From positions 868,001-932,000 of the forward strand of contig CAUWAG010000006.1 in the NCBI GenBank assembly GCA_963556695.1: DNA of 64,000 nt, written 5' to 3'. Source of the stretch: Anthostomella pinea (Eukaryota > Ascomycota > Sordariomycetes > Xylariales > Xylariaceae). Made by a program: the position numbers and the translations under genes. Under the pieces are notes generated by a model. It saw nothing but the letters and a program-made list of their open reading frames with translations, was not told the DNA's origin and ran no database searches. Below are positions 30,369 through 43,136 of this stretch, one piece after another (the first letter of the stretch is position 1; each line of letters opens with the position of its first letter).

Positions 30369-32863
30369 GTTGTCGACTACCTAGCCCAGCAAAAGGAAGT
30401 GGACAATGAACGGGACCGATCAAGGGCACGGAGCTGTGCCATGAACGTGCGCTCGGTCCGTCCCGCTCGTGTTTATATCCATGATCTAGGCTTCCCAGCT
30501 CATCAGACCCAGTTGGAACTCTGGATCCCTCTAACCTTACCCGTCACCCTTGTCTGTAGGGGGCCCCAAGAGGCAAGCAGCTCGAGGACGGCAAGGTTAG
30601 CTGTCTCACCGCTCTGCAACCGGCAACCAACTAAGCCATTGGTGAAAGAAACGGCGGGGATGGTGAAGCAGCCATGTGCATCTCTGAAGGCAGACTGGCT
30701 GTAGGTATGGTAACAAGGATGTGTGGACTCGCAGCTAACGGGTAGAACTAACATCCGTGGGCCGCGGCTCCATCTTCAATGCTCAAGATGGCATAGCTCG
30801 CAGTTGTTAGCTTGACTATAGGTCACCCATTGGTCGATGAGTTGGCTGCGTGAATCTTCAACGGCACCAGAATACTGATGAGGATGGTGCAGGGTTGAGC
30901 GTGGCCGACTTTCTCGGTCTCGCGTACCACCACTCATGCCACTATCGTAGCGAACTCTTCCCTCTCCATGGTGGCGACCCTGGTGCCAACCACTAAAAAC
31001 CGTTCGAGAGTCGAAAGAGGTCGAGATGATGGGCCCGAAGACCCGATATAGGGTTCGGTACGAATGGCCTTGCAGTTTTTGGGCATTTTGGTGCTGTAGT
31101 CCGCCATGGCCACAGTAGCACCCACAAGGTGTCGCACCATTCGTTATTAGCCTGCCGTCGACAGCCCGAAGCTTCCAACTGTTCCTACTCCTCAGGTCGG
31201 GTAGATGTTCCTGGCTCAACTAGGCCGTCAGACGTTGGTGTTCTGTAATTTCTGGCCGCCTACGCGCGGCTGAGCACTGGAGCCCATGACTGAAGGAAGT
31301 GAAGTACGCGAAATCCACCGATCGAGTCCAGTGAATCCCAACATTAACTGGCCACGTGGGGGACAGGAAGGAAGGTATGATATGGTAGCTGCAGGTATGC
31401 AGTCAGCAGTATGTCAGATGTCAGGTGATCCATATGTGGTCGGTTTTAGACAGGGGAATGATAAAGCGCCCCCGCCTCTGGCGTAACCAACTCCACAGGA
31501 CCCCTGTTTAACAGGACGCCGTCACGCCGGTTTTCAAGTGGCCGGGTCCCAGTCGTCTGGCACAGAGACACACTCGCATCCTGCACACGGCAGTCGTGAC
31601 TCGGGAGGCACAGTTAATATTCCCCGAAGAGTAACAAGTCCCGGTAAGCCGGTAAGTCGATTATAGAGTTATTTCAGACCCTGATCAGTGATCGTATACG
31701 ACGAAGCCACTCGGTATTATTGACAACGTCCGACGCAAGGACAACATTGCGGAATTCGCAGACGCAAGTGGACCAATACCTGACAAATCACAATGCCACC
31801 CCGCGCTTCCTACCAATGGCCAGGCTGTCTGGCTGCCCGACAGCGGACTATCCAAGCGTGGTGGATTCATGTTGAAGGATCTGGTCTGGTCTGGTCTGGC
31901 CTGGGGCTAAAGTCTTAAACTGTGGACACGATAGTACGTACGCGGGCACTTCTGGCTAGCCGCTTGTCGATTGACCGATCAGAAGCCTGAACGATATCAT
32001 CCGAAGTCTGCTCACAACCGCTCGTTCATCATCAGGCTGCGCGCCATGTCTGCTTTGTCTGCCCGGTAAACTGCAAGCAGCCCGGTGCCACGGCTGAGAT
32101 CACTGACGGCTGGCAAACTAAGACCACTGGGTGGGCCAAGCGAGCCGCTGTGGGTGACAGTGAGATTTGTTTGAAAAATAAAAGGGGCCGGGGAGATATT
32201 CAAGAGAGCCGGGATGGGTTGCCACTCATGTGTCCACCAGACTCCATCCCTATCCACGACCTCGGCATGACGGTGCGACGGTGCTCATGGCCCAGCTATG
32301 CCCACTTGGAGTGGTCAAATTTCGTCGTTGCAGGCCTCGCTTCGAGATGCCAGTCCAAACCTCTCTGCGAATCCGACGTTCCACACAAGACTCATGAATG
32401 AGAAAAGTCGTTGAGAAACCAGCGTTCAAGGTTGGAAGAACAGCTGAAAGTGTCTACAATCGCGCCATACGTGGGGGCCACCGGCTGTTGCGAAAGCAGG
32501 GAAGAGCCTGCGCAGGGATACGATCTGTCAGCCGCAGGGGTGACTGATCACCGACCGCCCACAGCGTCACCAACAACCCACAACTCGCGGGGATCGAAAG
32601 TTCGAAACCCTGGAGACTCTTTGACATTTCGTCTTTATCATCATGGGACGACGTGGCCGGGTTTGACGGCATGGATCCCGATACCTGTCAGCACCCCCAG
32701 TTCTGAGACGCGGGTGATCGACCCTCGTCGACGCCCTGCGATCCCCCTACGGCCCAAAGAACAAAAACAAAGTTGAACATCCTGCCTTCCCACCGTTCTC
32801 CGTCTCCGTCTCTCAACGTCATTAACCGGGCGTAATGTCACCTATCATCGTCGTCGATGAAAG
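30369..32863. other. 2.5-kb intergenic region between divergent genes
   Basis: Promoter space for the terpene synthase (left) and NLR-like gene (right). No gene recognised; a (TCTGG)n run lies near 31880. The length allows a lost or unrecognised gene, but frames are short and motif-free. Confidence 0.45.
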
Positions 32864-35800
32864 ATGAATCGAATCAGAGAGACCCTGGCCCGACTGAAGC
32901 GCGCCTCACGCGAATCGCGAGACAAGTCTTCTGGCCCGCGCCTGGATCGGGTGGGCCGAACCAGCAGTTCTGCCGGGAGTTCGCGTGAAAAGGTGCTGGT
33001 GCAGGCAGACGGCCGGGGACCCCTCATCCTGTATGACGGGATCCAGCCCGGCGAAGAGGGAATCGACATCGTCTTGGTTCACGGGCTCTTCGGTGCCCGG
33101 GTGAGCAGCTGGACGAAAGGAAGCGTCTGCTGGCCGCGCGATCTCCTCGGCCAGGATGTGCCCAACGTCAGAGTCATCGCATGGGGCTGGAACAGCTTGT
33201 TTGGCGGTAAAGACATCTTTGCTGAGCACGCCGAGACCTTTCTTTCGGATATTGCGCGAGTCTGCTCCGGCATGACTCGGCCCCTCGTATTCATCGGCCA
33301 TGGCTTGGGCGGACTGATCCTCAAGGAGGCCTTGGTCACGGCTGCGGTGTCGCGCATCTACGGCTCACACGTGTCGATGAGCAATGCCTATCCACGGGCA
33401 GTCGGGTGCATATTCCTGGGGACGCCACACACTAGAGTCGGCAAGCGGTCCCTGGGCGAGTGTATAGCCGCAGCCGCGACCATCTCGCCGTCTACGCCGA
33501 GTCCACAACTTCTTCGCGCACTGAAGGACAACGATCAGCATTTTGAGAACCAGCACAACACTTTCAAGCTTGTTTCCAGAGACATACGGGTGGTCTGCAT
33601 AAGGGAAAAGCTGCCAACCACGTTGACTCTTTCCGACACCACACGAGACTCGATTGAGACACAGTCTGGGAGGGGGACGGTGCAGGTTATGGTACCGAGG
33701 GAATCGGCAGCTTATGAGAATTTCAACGTGACGAGGGACGACATGCCGACGAACCATATGGATTTGGCGCGGTTTCGAAGCAGGGAGGTGGGATATACGC
33801 AAATCATTGCTCACATTGCGAAGATCACATCAGGTCCTTCGCAGGACGAGCTAGAGGCACGGGAGCCTCGCAATCAAGGTATGCCGTCTCGCTTGCTGTC
33901 CCTGGAGTCAGCACATCCCAGTCCCGCTAACCACAGCCTTCCAGAAATCCTCAACGCACTATACTATGACACTATGATGGAACGCGAATCTCGTATCGAC
34001 CGCGCCTACGGCCACACGTGCGACTGGATTCTGGATCCCGAGTTGTCCCCGTTCACTTCGTTTTTGAGCTCCCAAGACCCCGTTCTGGTAAGTGGCTTGG
34101 CAATCTTTCACTAGCTACTCCTTTTCGTTTCCTGTCGGCTGTCATTCCTGTTACACTCCTCAGGGGTGGTGACATGTTCGCATGTGTACCTGATAAGGCA
34201 CTGAGCAGCCGATATCTACTTGAGACAGTACTTGTTCCAGACGCAAAGCCTGCCACAGAATGCTGCTTAGCTCCAAATATTATCTGCTTTTCCCAAGCAT
34301 GCACTGACACGACTGGCTCTAGTGGATCAGCGGCGAAGCAGGGAGTGGGAAATCCACGCTCATGAAATATGCTTGGCACGCCGAGACGACGAAGCGGAGG
34401 CTCGAGGAGGGATGGGCCAAGAATGGCGAACTACTAATGGCAGCCTTCTTCATGTTCGAGGGCGGCAACCGGATCCAAAAGACCTACGAAGGGTTCTTGA
34501 GAAGTGTCCTGTACCAGATCCTGTCTGCGCGGCAGGATCTCATCAGGGTCGCCTTCCCCAGTTTCTACGACTGTCCCTGGCCCCCGCCAGTGCAGTTCAC
34601 CAGCACCACCAACCTCAACCAGGGCTTCTATTCCCTCTTCTCTCACATGTCCGAGAGACTGCGGCTTTTCGTCTTCATCGACGGCGTCGACGAGTATCGC
34701 ATCATGGAGCGTAAGGACCACTACGAGCAAGCCGATCTCGATGTCTCCTACGACAAGGAGGTCGGGGACGAGTCCTGGGGCCGCAGCAAGTGGCGTACGG
34801 ACTCCAACACCGAGATCGCCAAGCTTGTGAGCAGCATGGGGAACAAGGACGTCGCCAAGTTCGTCGTCTCCTCCCGCGAACTGCCCATCTTCGAGGAATC
34901 ATTTGAGCAGTTCCCGAGGATCAGGCTCCAGGAGCACACGGAGTCGTCCGTCACACAGTACGTCGCCGGCCGGCTCGAGAACGAGGCCCCGGGCCTGCCG
35001 GACAGCAAGAACCTGTGCAGGGAGATCGCGCGGAAGAGCGGGGGCGACATACTGTGGGCAAGGCTCGCCATCGACATGGTGGCCGAGGGCACTCTGAAGA
35101 GCTTGCGCAAGACGCTCAATTCGTTGCCGGCGCAGCTGGGTGGGACCGAGGGCCTCTAGTATGTACATTTTCGAGTCTTTTATTTCCCCATATGGCCATG
35201 TCCTGAGCGCGAATTCCCTCTTCTAGCCTGTGTCAAGAGCCTCTGCTCCCGAGACAGCATTACGACTCCATTTTTTCTCGGCAAAATACCCAAATGAAGC
35301 AATTACTGACTCAAATTTGCGAGAAGCATGCGCATGATCGAGAACTTGACCCCGGATAATCAGACCGCTGCTTATTCCATATTTCACCTGGTGCTACGGG
35401 CGCAACAGCCACCCACGTTGGTGACGTTGGCTTTCGCCGACCAGGGGTATCTCGACCCCAACTCGGGCAAGCTGCGCGTAGTCCAGGATAGCATACGACG
35501 AGAAGATGTGACATCGGTCCAGCAGCTGGCGGATCAGATGCAGCGACGACTCCAGGTATGCTGCGCTGGACTCCTGGAGGCCGAAGTGCTCTCGGGCTCC
35601 AACCCGATTGAGGAGGCCGGACAGCGTGTGGTGTTTACGCACCAGACCACCAAGGAATGGGTAGGGCGGCGGGATATCTGGCACAAGCTACCAGGCATCC
35701 AGCAGGTCGGCGACGTCGATCTGGACTGCGCATTGCTGAGCGGATGCGTGCGGACCCTCAAAGCGTTCGAGGCGGTGAGACCGCCGGTGCTGACATGGCC

Positions 35801-36656
35801 CAACATGCGGTTCCGTCCCGACGCGTGGCTCCTCGTCGCCAACTCGCTGCGGTACGCCGAGAGGATCGACAGCGAGGTCAAAGACGTCACGGCGTACGCG
35901 GAGCTGCTGGACGAGCTGAACGCGACGAATCAACGGGCCTGGCTCGCAGCGCTGGACAACCACAAGCCCCTGGTCGAAGACCCGGACTGGTACGAGAGGA
36001 AGCTGCCGAACCTCCGGCGGAAGCACTGGTCGAGCTTCGAGCCCATGGAGGCCGGCAAGTCGCCGAAGCGGAAAGACTTCCTATCACTAGTCGTGCAGGC
36101 GAACCTGGTGCGGTACGTGGCCCTGAAGCTGGGCGAGATGGACCGGGACAGCCGGAGGCGGAAGGCGCAGGAGCTGCTCGTGTACGCCGTCAGCCCCAAG
36201 GGCGACGGGTTCAGCGCGTGCGTGAACCTGTCGGGCGACTACCTCGACTTCCACCACGACATGCCGGACACGCGGCTCCTGGACATCCTGTTCGAGGCGG
36301 GCGCGGACCCGCGAGACGACGAGCAGATCTGGATGAAGGCGCTCAAGGCCGGGCGGCATTATTTCTCGCGAGGAAGCGCCACCATGACGCACCTGATGGA
36401 GACGTGGGCGAGCAAGCGGCTGAGCCTGAACCGTGAGCGCTGGGTCGCCGCCGTGAAGTCCCTGCTTCTTCACGGGGCAAACCCGCACGCCGAGCTGCAG
36501 GTCACAACCGGCAACGAAGAGAACCGGTCGACGACGACGGTCGTGGCCGTCGATCTGATCCGGGACACCCTGGAGGGCGAGCCGGATTACGCGCTGGATC
36601 TGCTGGAGTTGGAGGCGCTGATGGGACGGAGGGAAAGTGTCGGGCTGGCGCGGTGA
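32864..36656 (+). CDS. NLR-like STAND protein: alpha/beta-hydrolase plus NACHT-type NTPase
   Basis: Four exons (32864-33878, 33945-34087, 34323-35158, 35327-36656) give 1107 residues. Residues about 65-330 are a SesB/PGAP1-like alpha/beta-hydrolase (VLVHGLFGARVSSW; FIGHGLGGLILKEAL; FLGTPH). The nucleophile elbow reads GHGLGG where GHSLGG is usual, so the catalytic Ser appears replaced by Gly. An NTPase follows with Walker A GEAGSGKST (about 392) and Walker B FVFIDGVDEY (about 510), then a winged-helix-like segment. The C-terminal 450 residues hold weak ankyrin-like motifs (LLDILFEAGADP, VKSLLLHGANPH). Fungal proteins of this plan act in non-self recognition and programmed cell death. Intron 3 uses AAG as acceptor; the alternative AG three bases earlier would create a stop. 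Confidence 0.85.
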
Positions 36657-37639
36657 GGGACTTTTCGGTCTCTGGCTGCTCCAGAATCAACTTTTTTCCT
36701 TTTTCGACTGCAGATATCCCGCAATAGCAGCAAAAGTTGGCCTCATGATTAACAAGAAACATGATAGACAAGCGGTTGATCGAACAATTTACAGTGGATT
36801 AAGCAGCGGTTTGGTGCTTATTGCAGTCGATTGCGCCTCGAATAATCTGCTTGTGCAAATTATTATTTCAAGCGCTTGACAGAAGCAAGTCGGTGTATTC
36901 CCATTGATGAATGCTTCCGCTTTCAAGCCAAGCTTGGGCTGACCAGGCTGGACTCCCGAGGAATATTCATCGACCGGGACTGGTGTGTTATTCTCTAGAT
37001 TATCGTTCCACCATATTCTCGAGGGGTGCATGAGGTCGGTTGCAGCGTAGCTTGAGACGTGTTTCACCCCGGGATGATCGTGAACTCAGTCTGATATAGA
37101 GTTTACCCGTCAAGCAACGCTGCGGCCGCCCGCATTCCGAACTGGATGCACGTGAGTCGTGATTGAAAAGCAGCAGTCAGCTAGGCAGTGCACATGCGAG
37201 TGCGGACGCAAGAATGGAGGCGCGCTACCCACATTCATCGAGCCGAAAGCCGACGGGTTGTGTGGCTATACTCTAGCGCCAGCCGCCAGTGCCTTTCTCC
37301 AGACCCGACTCGCGGGACCTAGATCGAGTAGGTCCTGGAGAACTGTCCAGATCGTCCATTTAGGTTTGGTTGGGGCGACCTACCGTCCCTGAGCCGCACA
37401 GGAAGTCTACCTAGCAGATGAACAGAGTTCACCTGGACTTCGTGCTTGCACTTGATTTTGACTGGAAGCCGAGTCATTCTTCCCCAGCACTTTCCTCGGT
37501 GTTAGAGATATCACATTGACGTTCGCCTCACAGGAGCATGGAATGAAGCTGGCTCCAGAGCCGTTGGACTTCTCAATACTCCTTAAAGCTCACCACTCTC
37601 GACCGGCAAGAGTGACTATGGACCGATATTGTCGCCAAG
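36657..37639. other. intergenic, no gene recognised
   Basis: 3' flank of the NLR-like gene and promoter of the next gene. Nothing recognised. Confidence 0.45.
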
Positions 37640-39353
37640 ATGGCAGGAAATTCCACCGTCCCGGTCGGGCTGTTTGTCTCCCCGAATTACCAGTGGAAAC
37701 CTCCAACTGAGAACGAGTATGTGAACTCTGTTGTCTGTTATACTATCCTGCGTGTAACCGTCGTGTCGACGCATGCTTTATGAGCGCATTGCTCCCGAGG
37801 CGTGCTTTTGGACTCCTCGCTCCTCAGGAAAACGTCTGCAAAGAGTAATAACTGACACCTCTCTATTTAAGGCTCGTAGGTTCTTCCATCTTCTTTGGTT
37901 TGTTACTCGGAACGGCGGTTCTGGCTGCGGGTCGAGCCGCTCGGCAGACTCGGGGAGTATGGAACCGCTCAAGCAAGTTCAGGGGGTATATCACGATGGT
38001 ATGGGTTCATTGGACATCTAACATGGCTATCGCTCTTCTGGAATTACTTCAGTCGGGAGGCATCATCAAAAACAGGTAAAGCCACTCCAACTTTAGGCTC
38101 ATTCGATATGCTCAGTTAATTCGGTGCCTGCAGTTTCTGGCTTTGGTTCTTCATCGGTTGGTCTTCCCCTTGCTTAACTATGATACGTGCTTATCGATTC
38201 ACGACAGCGGTATTGTGGTGTTTCCAGGCATGTTCAACCAACACTCCAGTGCTGTCATGTCGCACTCGCTTCTAACGAAGCAGTACAGATTCAGTTCCTG
38301 ATGCAGATAATCATCAACCGCCTATCACTAGTATCCGATGGTCCGTCAGCAGAGACCTGGTTGAGATGGTCCGTCGTCGCATACATCGGCCTCATCAACA
38401 TAAGCGTCTTCATCATATGGTATCTGCAACCTGCGGCATTACCTATCTTCACGCAGTCCACGATCTGACATGACTATAACTGCAGGATCCCCTCCCAACT
38501 TCATGTATCCGACAGGTGGATGCACATTAACAGCATCTGGGACAAGATCGAGAAGGTCCTGATTCTGGTCATCGACGCGTCCCTCAATTGCTACTTTATC
38601 TACATCGTACGAACGCGGATGATCGCAAAAGGCTTGACCAAGTACAAGACGATCTACAAGTTCAATCTGACTATGATTTTCTTTTCCATCAGTCTGGATG
38701 TACAGCTTCCCATACCCGCCAACAATCAAGCTTGAGCAAGCTGACACCAGCACAGTTCATCATCATCGGCTTAATGGTCTTACCGAATCATATCATGTCA
38801 GTATCAACCCCTTCGCGACTTGAACCTTCAGAAGTTAACGCCCATCACCAGGTTCATGTTGTTCCAAAACGCAGCCTATATGGTGAAGCTACAAATAGAG
38901 ATGACAATAGCGGACCTCGTCGGCAAAATCCGTAGATCGGGATCGAAGCGTTCAGCTGGGAGGTGGCCTCCCAGCCGCCGAGTTGACAACCGTCGAGAAA
39001 GCTGGACGTCAGCCCACGGGGCTCGAAAGTTCATCGCAACGATATCCCGCGGAGCCAATCACACTGAAAACCTCACACAGCATAGCGCGCACGCGGAACA
39101 CGTCCGCCCTATGGACCTCGCAAGATGTGCCAGCAACCTAGACGCCCTGTTCCCCCCGCCGACGGGCATCAAGAGAACCATCAGGACCGACGTATCTGTG
39201 AGCAGGAGGGGTGATGAAGGGAGCTTTACCAGTAGTAGCTTGACCTCCACTGAGCACTTACCTGACCAGGCAGAGCTGGGAACAGGCGACTGGGACACGG
39301 CATTTGATAACATGACGAAACTCAGTACCCGTGAGCATACACATACAACCTGA
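37640..39353 (+). CDS. multi-pass integral membrane protein, eight exons
   Basis: Exons 37640-37716, 37872-38075, 38134-38156, 38208-38231, 38281-38419, 38486-38699, 38756-38796, 38852-39353; the frame closes to 407 residues. Hydrophobic segments include VGSSIFFGLLLGTAVLAA, FWLWFFIAVLWCFQ, WSVVAYIGLINISVFIIW, VLILVIDASLNCYFIYIV, a segment ending MIFFSISL, and FIIIGLMVLPN, so about seven helices. The INRLSLV, INSIWDKIEK and YKFNLTMI stretches fit a fungal rhodopsin-like family of unknown function that I recognise only in outline. The cytoplasmic tail (about 150 residues) is Ser/Arg-rich. Exons 3 and 4 are 23 and 24 bases long and their donors (GTTGGT, GTTCAA) are weak, so splicing there is the least certain part. 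Confidence 0.75.
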
Positions 39354-40933
39354 TCATTGGACTATGGATCTATCCCCACGGCACCCATCTCCCGAACCTC
39401 GACGACACCTGGTCGGCTTGAGGGAGCGCGACTGAGACCACAACTGCAGCATCGTCGGCTTCATATACCACCCTACCAGCGAATCTAGGGCCCATAGAGT
39501 CCACGTCCCCTGCTTGGAGTTCGTCCTGTACACACCATATAGCCTCGAACAAGCCTCACGCCTCTCGTTTTCGACACCTTCCACGATGCACATATACCCC
39601 CAGTTTTCCTTGCCGTCACACATGACTCGAGATTGACCCTATTCACTCCCTTGGCCGCATACCTTCCGTACAGCGGCCCCTTTTCCTTTCATGTGAGTTG
39701 TAGATTTCCTGTTCATTCACACGAGCCATCATGTATCCTAGTCGTATAGAAGGTATGTACGACTGGAGTGCACGACAACTCGTGCAAATGGATAGGAAAT
39801 CTATATGTCAGTATGGAAGGAACAGGGGCCGTTGTAAGGAAAGTCCACGAGAGCATCCTGATCTTGTCGGCTCGTGACGAGGCAGTGCCGTGTTGGCGGT
39901 CGCCGATTTTACATTCGTGGGACTGGGTCTGAACTCAAGCACGTCCTGGTCCACATCGATGCTAGTCGCCGCTGGGGGCCGAAGGTCCATCTCATACTGT
40001 CAGAAGGCCAACCATAGGGGGGGGTATAATGTATGTTGTTCTGCAGAGGGCTATAGTACTACGGGTGTGGGAGCCTTGTATATGTACAGATGACTCTTTT
40101 GTTCCCGGGACATGCTTCCTGACACATACGTCAGGCTACAACCATAGGCTCATGCTATCCAACGTTCACGACGACATCAGCGACAGCACACATGTCTCTG
40201 ATTCCAACTTCGCCAGTCTACTTGGATGCTGTCCCGTCAGTGGCGGCCTTCCCATTCCACCACGTGACGGAAGTTGGAGTTTGGGCGTCGACGAGCGCAT
40301 CCCGCTCTTACAGGCCCGTGATGAATCGGTACTCTGTTGGCAGTGGCCGGTCTTACGCGGATGGGTTCTGTACTCCGGCACATCCAGGTCTATACTGTTG
40401 CCAGCCGCCGCGTAGGACCGAAGGTCCATCTCATCAACACCTCAAATACGAGAAACATTGGCCTCTGATCTCGGATTGGCAGATTGGGTCGTTTGAGTAC
40501 TAGGGCTTCTTTCTATTTGGACCAAGCTCAAGCTTAATTAAGCCCGTGCGAATGCAACAGAAAGCTGGGTTTTTCTTCAAAGAAAGTTGGGACGCAGGGT
40601 CTTGAGCTTTAATACGAACATAGTATGGGGTAAATGACTTCATCCGGGAGGCCGGAAGGGCACTGCCGTGTGCCGAATACGAGAACAGCATTGCCGGCTC
40701 CACCGATCGTCATTAAACAGCGCTCGGTCGAGCAAGTAGACATAACGACTCGTATTTTAGAGAATACAGACAACACAACTACCATGTGTTAAGAATATAA
40801 AGTCGGCTCGGTTCTGCTACTATATCACTAAACAATGACCCATCACCTCGAAGCAACCACAACATCTTAACCCTTCTCCCGCTCGACAATCAACCCTTAA
40901 TAACCGACTCTACCCGGCCAAACCAGCTTCAAA
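39354..40933. other. intergenic with two diverged copies of a short coding-like block
   Basis: On the minus strand two frames start alike: MDLRPPAATSIDVDQDVLEF (ATG at 39990) and MDLRSYAAAGNSIDLDVPEY (ATG at 40429). At DNA level both carry GACCGAAGGTCCATCTCAT-like sequence. They look like duplicated 5' ends of a lost gene. A third minus frame at 39370-39552 has coding-like composition. No intact gene. Confidence 0.3.
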
Positions 40934-41433
40934 ATGCAGATCTTCGCCATCCTCTCCTCCGCGGCCGTCGCCTCTGCCGCTGTCATGGCCAAGCGCGACA
41001 TTATCTTCAAGGTTTCCGACTTCAGCGCTGGTTGCGTCGCACACTCCACTCAGTGTTTGTAAGCTGCCGTCTCGATCCTCCATGTCACGCACGACCAGCA
41101 GCTAACATTGTGTCCAGGTACTATTTCAATGTCACCCAGCCCGGCAGCCCCGGTGCCCCTGACGTCCCCGTCACCTGCAAGGCTCTCGTGACCGCCAACA
41201 ACGATGGCACCCTGCCCGACGTCGACGACGGTACCTGCCTGGAGTCGGCCCGCACCTGGACCGCGCTCCACGCCGACGCTGGCATCACCTTGGCCCTCTC
41301 GCAGCAGGTGTCTCCCGCCTCGTACGAGACCGGTTCTCACCTTCTCGCCAGCAATGAGTTCACGATCTCCAATGAGACCAACGCCAAGGTCCAGAGCTAC
41401 ACTGGTCCTACCGCTTTCGACTTGGTTGATTAA
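40934..41433 (+). CDS. small secreted protein, Alt a 1-like (AA1-like) candidate
   Basis: Two exons, 40934-41058 and 41118-41433, with a 59-base intron (GTAAGC ... GCTAAC ... CCAG), give 146 residues. A signal peptide (MQIFAILSSAAVASAAVMA) is followed by a dibasic KR. The mature part has four cysteines (AGC, TQC, VTC, GTC) spaced for two disulfides, and an FKVSDFSAGCVAHSTQC start followed by an alternating beta-strand-like pattern, in the style of Alt a 1-like secreted proteins of ascomycetes. Such proteins act outside the cell, and some trigger plant defence. Family assignment is by pattern only. A TATATCAC stretch and CT-rich leader precede the ATG. Confidence 0.75.
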
Positions 41434-42617
41434 ATCATATACTAGAAGATCTTTGGACCAAGGGAACCTTCTTCGCTACTGGCCCGAGGATCCCCTAACA
41501 TTAGTAGTCGGGTCATCTTCATCTCACTACCAGCCCGACGGCCCGACTAGCAAAGCCAAGGTTGGGCTGGGTCAATGGCGGCATTTTGTATATAATCACA
41601 CATTCACAATTGTATAAACACTTCTCACCCCAAACAAACTCGCCCATGTGTACATAGTACCCGTGACCTAATGTCCAACTTTAAGGCTCCCACTTACAGT
41701 CAAACCAAGACCTGTTGGACAGTAAGTATTCGGTGGCAACTAGTAACATTTATGTTACTAGCTGAGCCTCCTCAGCTGCCGCTCCGGTCACACGAGTTCG
41801 ATAAATCGGCAGCTAGCCGCAGAAAACGGCGGGCTTTCCAGGCGTAGAAGCTTCGAAGAGAGCCAATCACATCTTTGCCACTACGAGGGCATTGAAGGAA
41901 CTGAATAACTAGCCACATGGAGACTTATCTGCATGGACGCGGTACCAGGGAGGAAACGGAAGCATTCCACGGAATCATGGTGAAGAAGGACTGAAGAAAT
42001 TGGATCGGACCAGTCTGCATCACAAACTCCTGGCGTAAGAAATAGACCAAGGCTTGACTCATCCTCCAGATCACAAGCCGCAAACTTTGCTTGTCTGGCC
42101 AGCATAAGCTGGAGGTATATAAGCGCCTACCTATCCTCTGCCGGCATGTAGTCGTCGTCGATATGGGCATCAAGTCACAGTCGCCCACACTAGGATTTTC
42201 CGCAGCACCAGAGCGCCAGAAATGATACCTCCTCGACCCAGACCGTATCACACAGTTGGAAAAGATCCCGGAGGACATCTCGCAAAACTCGGACCAAGCT
42301 TTGGGAAAGAAATGCAGTTAAGAAACTCCCGATCCTCATGTCCCAGTCCCCATTTCTTGCCATTGACTAACAACAGATACTTAGTGGGCAATGAAGTCAG
42401 CGTCCCGGCCTGAGGCACGATATCAGTGTTGACATATCCATCTCCCACTCCACTGCTGCCGAGCCTCCTGTCGACCGGGTTCCTGAACACTGAGATTCCG
42501 ACGCTTGCTACCCATTTCCAGTCCCTTGTCAATCTCCGTGTTGATATGGGTAAGTTCGATGTCGACTTCCGCGCCGTCTGGCCTCAGCCAGGCGAGCGAC
42601 TTGCGGCCCTCCTCAAA
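41434..42617. other. intergenic with a possible interrupted coding remnant
   Basis: At 42440-42617 the plus strand reads as coding (FLNTEIPTLATHFQSLVNLR, then VDMGKFDVDFRAVWPQPGE) up to the LINE tail at 42618. An intron-like 3' end (TTGACTAACAACAG) sits at about 42365-42378. No family recognised. Confidence 0.3.
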
Positions 42618-42830
42618 GTAGTAGTAGTAGTAGTAGTAGCATTTAACGCCAGGGGGCCTGCCGCAGAGCGGCGGCCGTGGGCCTCCAAAAGGGCGCGCGG
42701 GCGTGCTAGGCTAGGTCTCATAGTATATATATATATACAGCTGCCCAGCTAGCAGATCTCGTTCATAAACAGCCACTGCATCTAAGCAGCGGTTCTCATC
42801 GTGTCCCCCCTCCTCCGGGTGAGGGTTGGT
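42618..42830 (-). mobile_element. 3' end of a Tad-like LINE
   Basis: On the minus strand: GGAGGAGGGGGGACACG, about 100 bases of related 3' UTR, GGCGTTAAATGCTA, then (CTA)n. The same order occurs at 11290-11503 in the other LINE, which ends in (CAA)n. Sequence up to about 42944 may also belong to it, but it shows no match to the first copy. Confidence 0.75.
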
Positions 42831-43136
42831 GCCGACGTCATTCGCAGTCTTTAAATTCCTGACATATCCAAGTTCAAACAGCTTGATTCGAGCTGCAGGG
42901 TAAGGTTTATGGAACTTATGCTCCTGCTTCACGTGCGAGTGCACTATCGGCCCTCCTCAAACCCGCCCCGCAAAACCAATAACCGAAGCGATTCGGGAAT
43001 GAAGAGGACGATGGATTAAACGAGTGCCACGATGTAGATGAGGACGAGTGGGGTCAGATACGCCGACTTATCCTAACGCATCGAAGTTCCGAAGTCGACG
43101 AGCGTTCCGATGAGTGTTCCCTCGGGACATGCGTTA

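Noticed and set aside
35657..36436. 259-codon plus frame inside the last exon of the NLR-like gene
   Set aside because: Arg/Ala/Gly-rich shadow of GC-rich coding sequence; the spliced frame is clearly the coding one.
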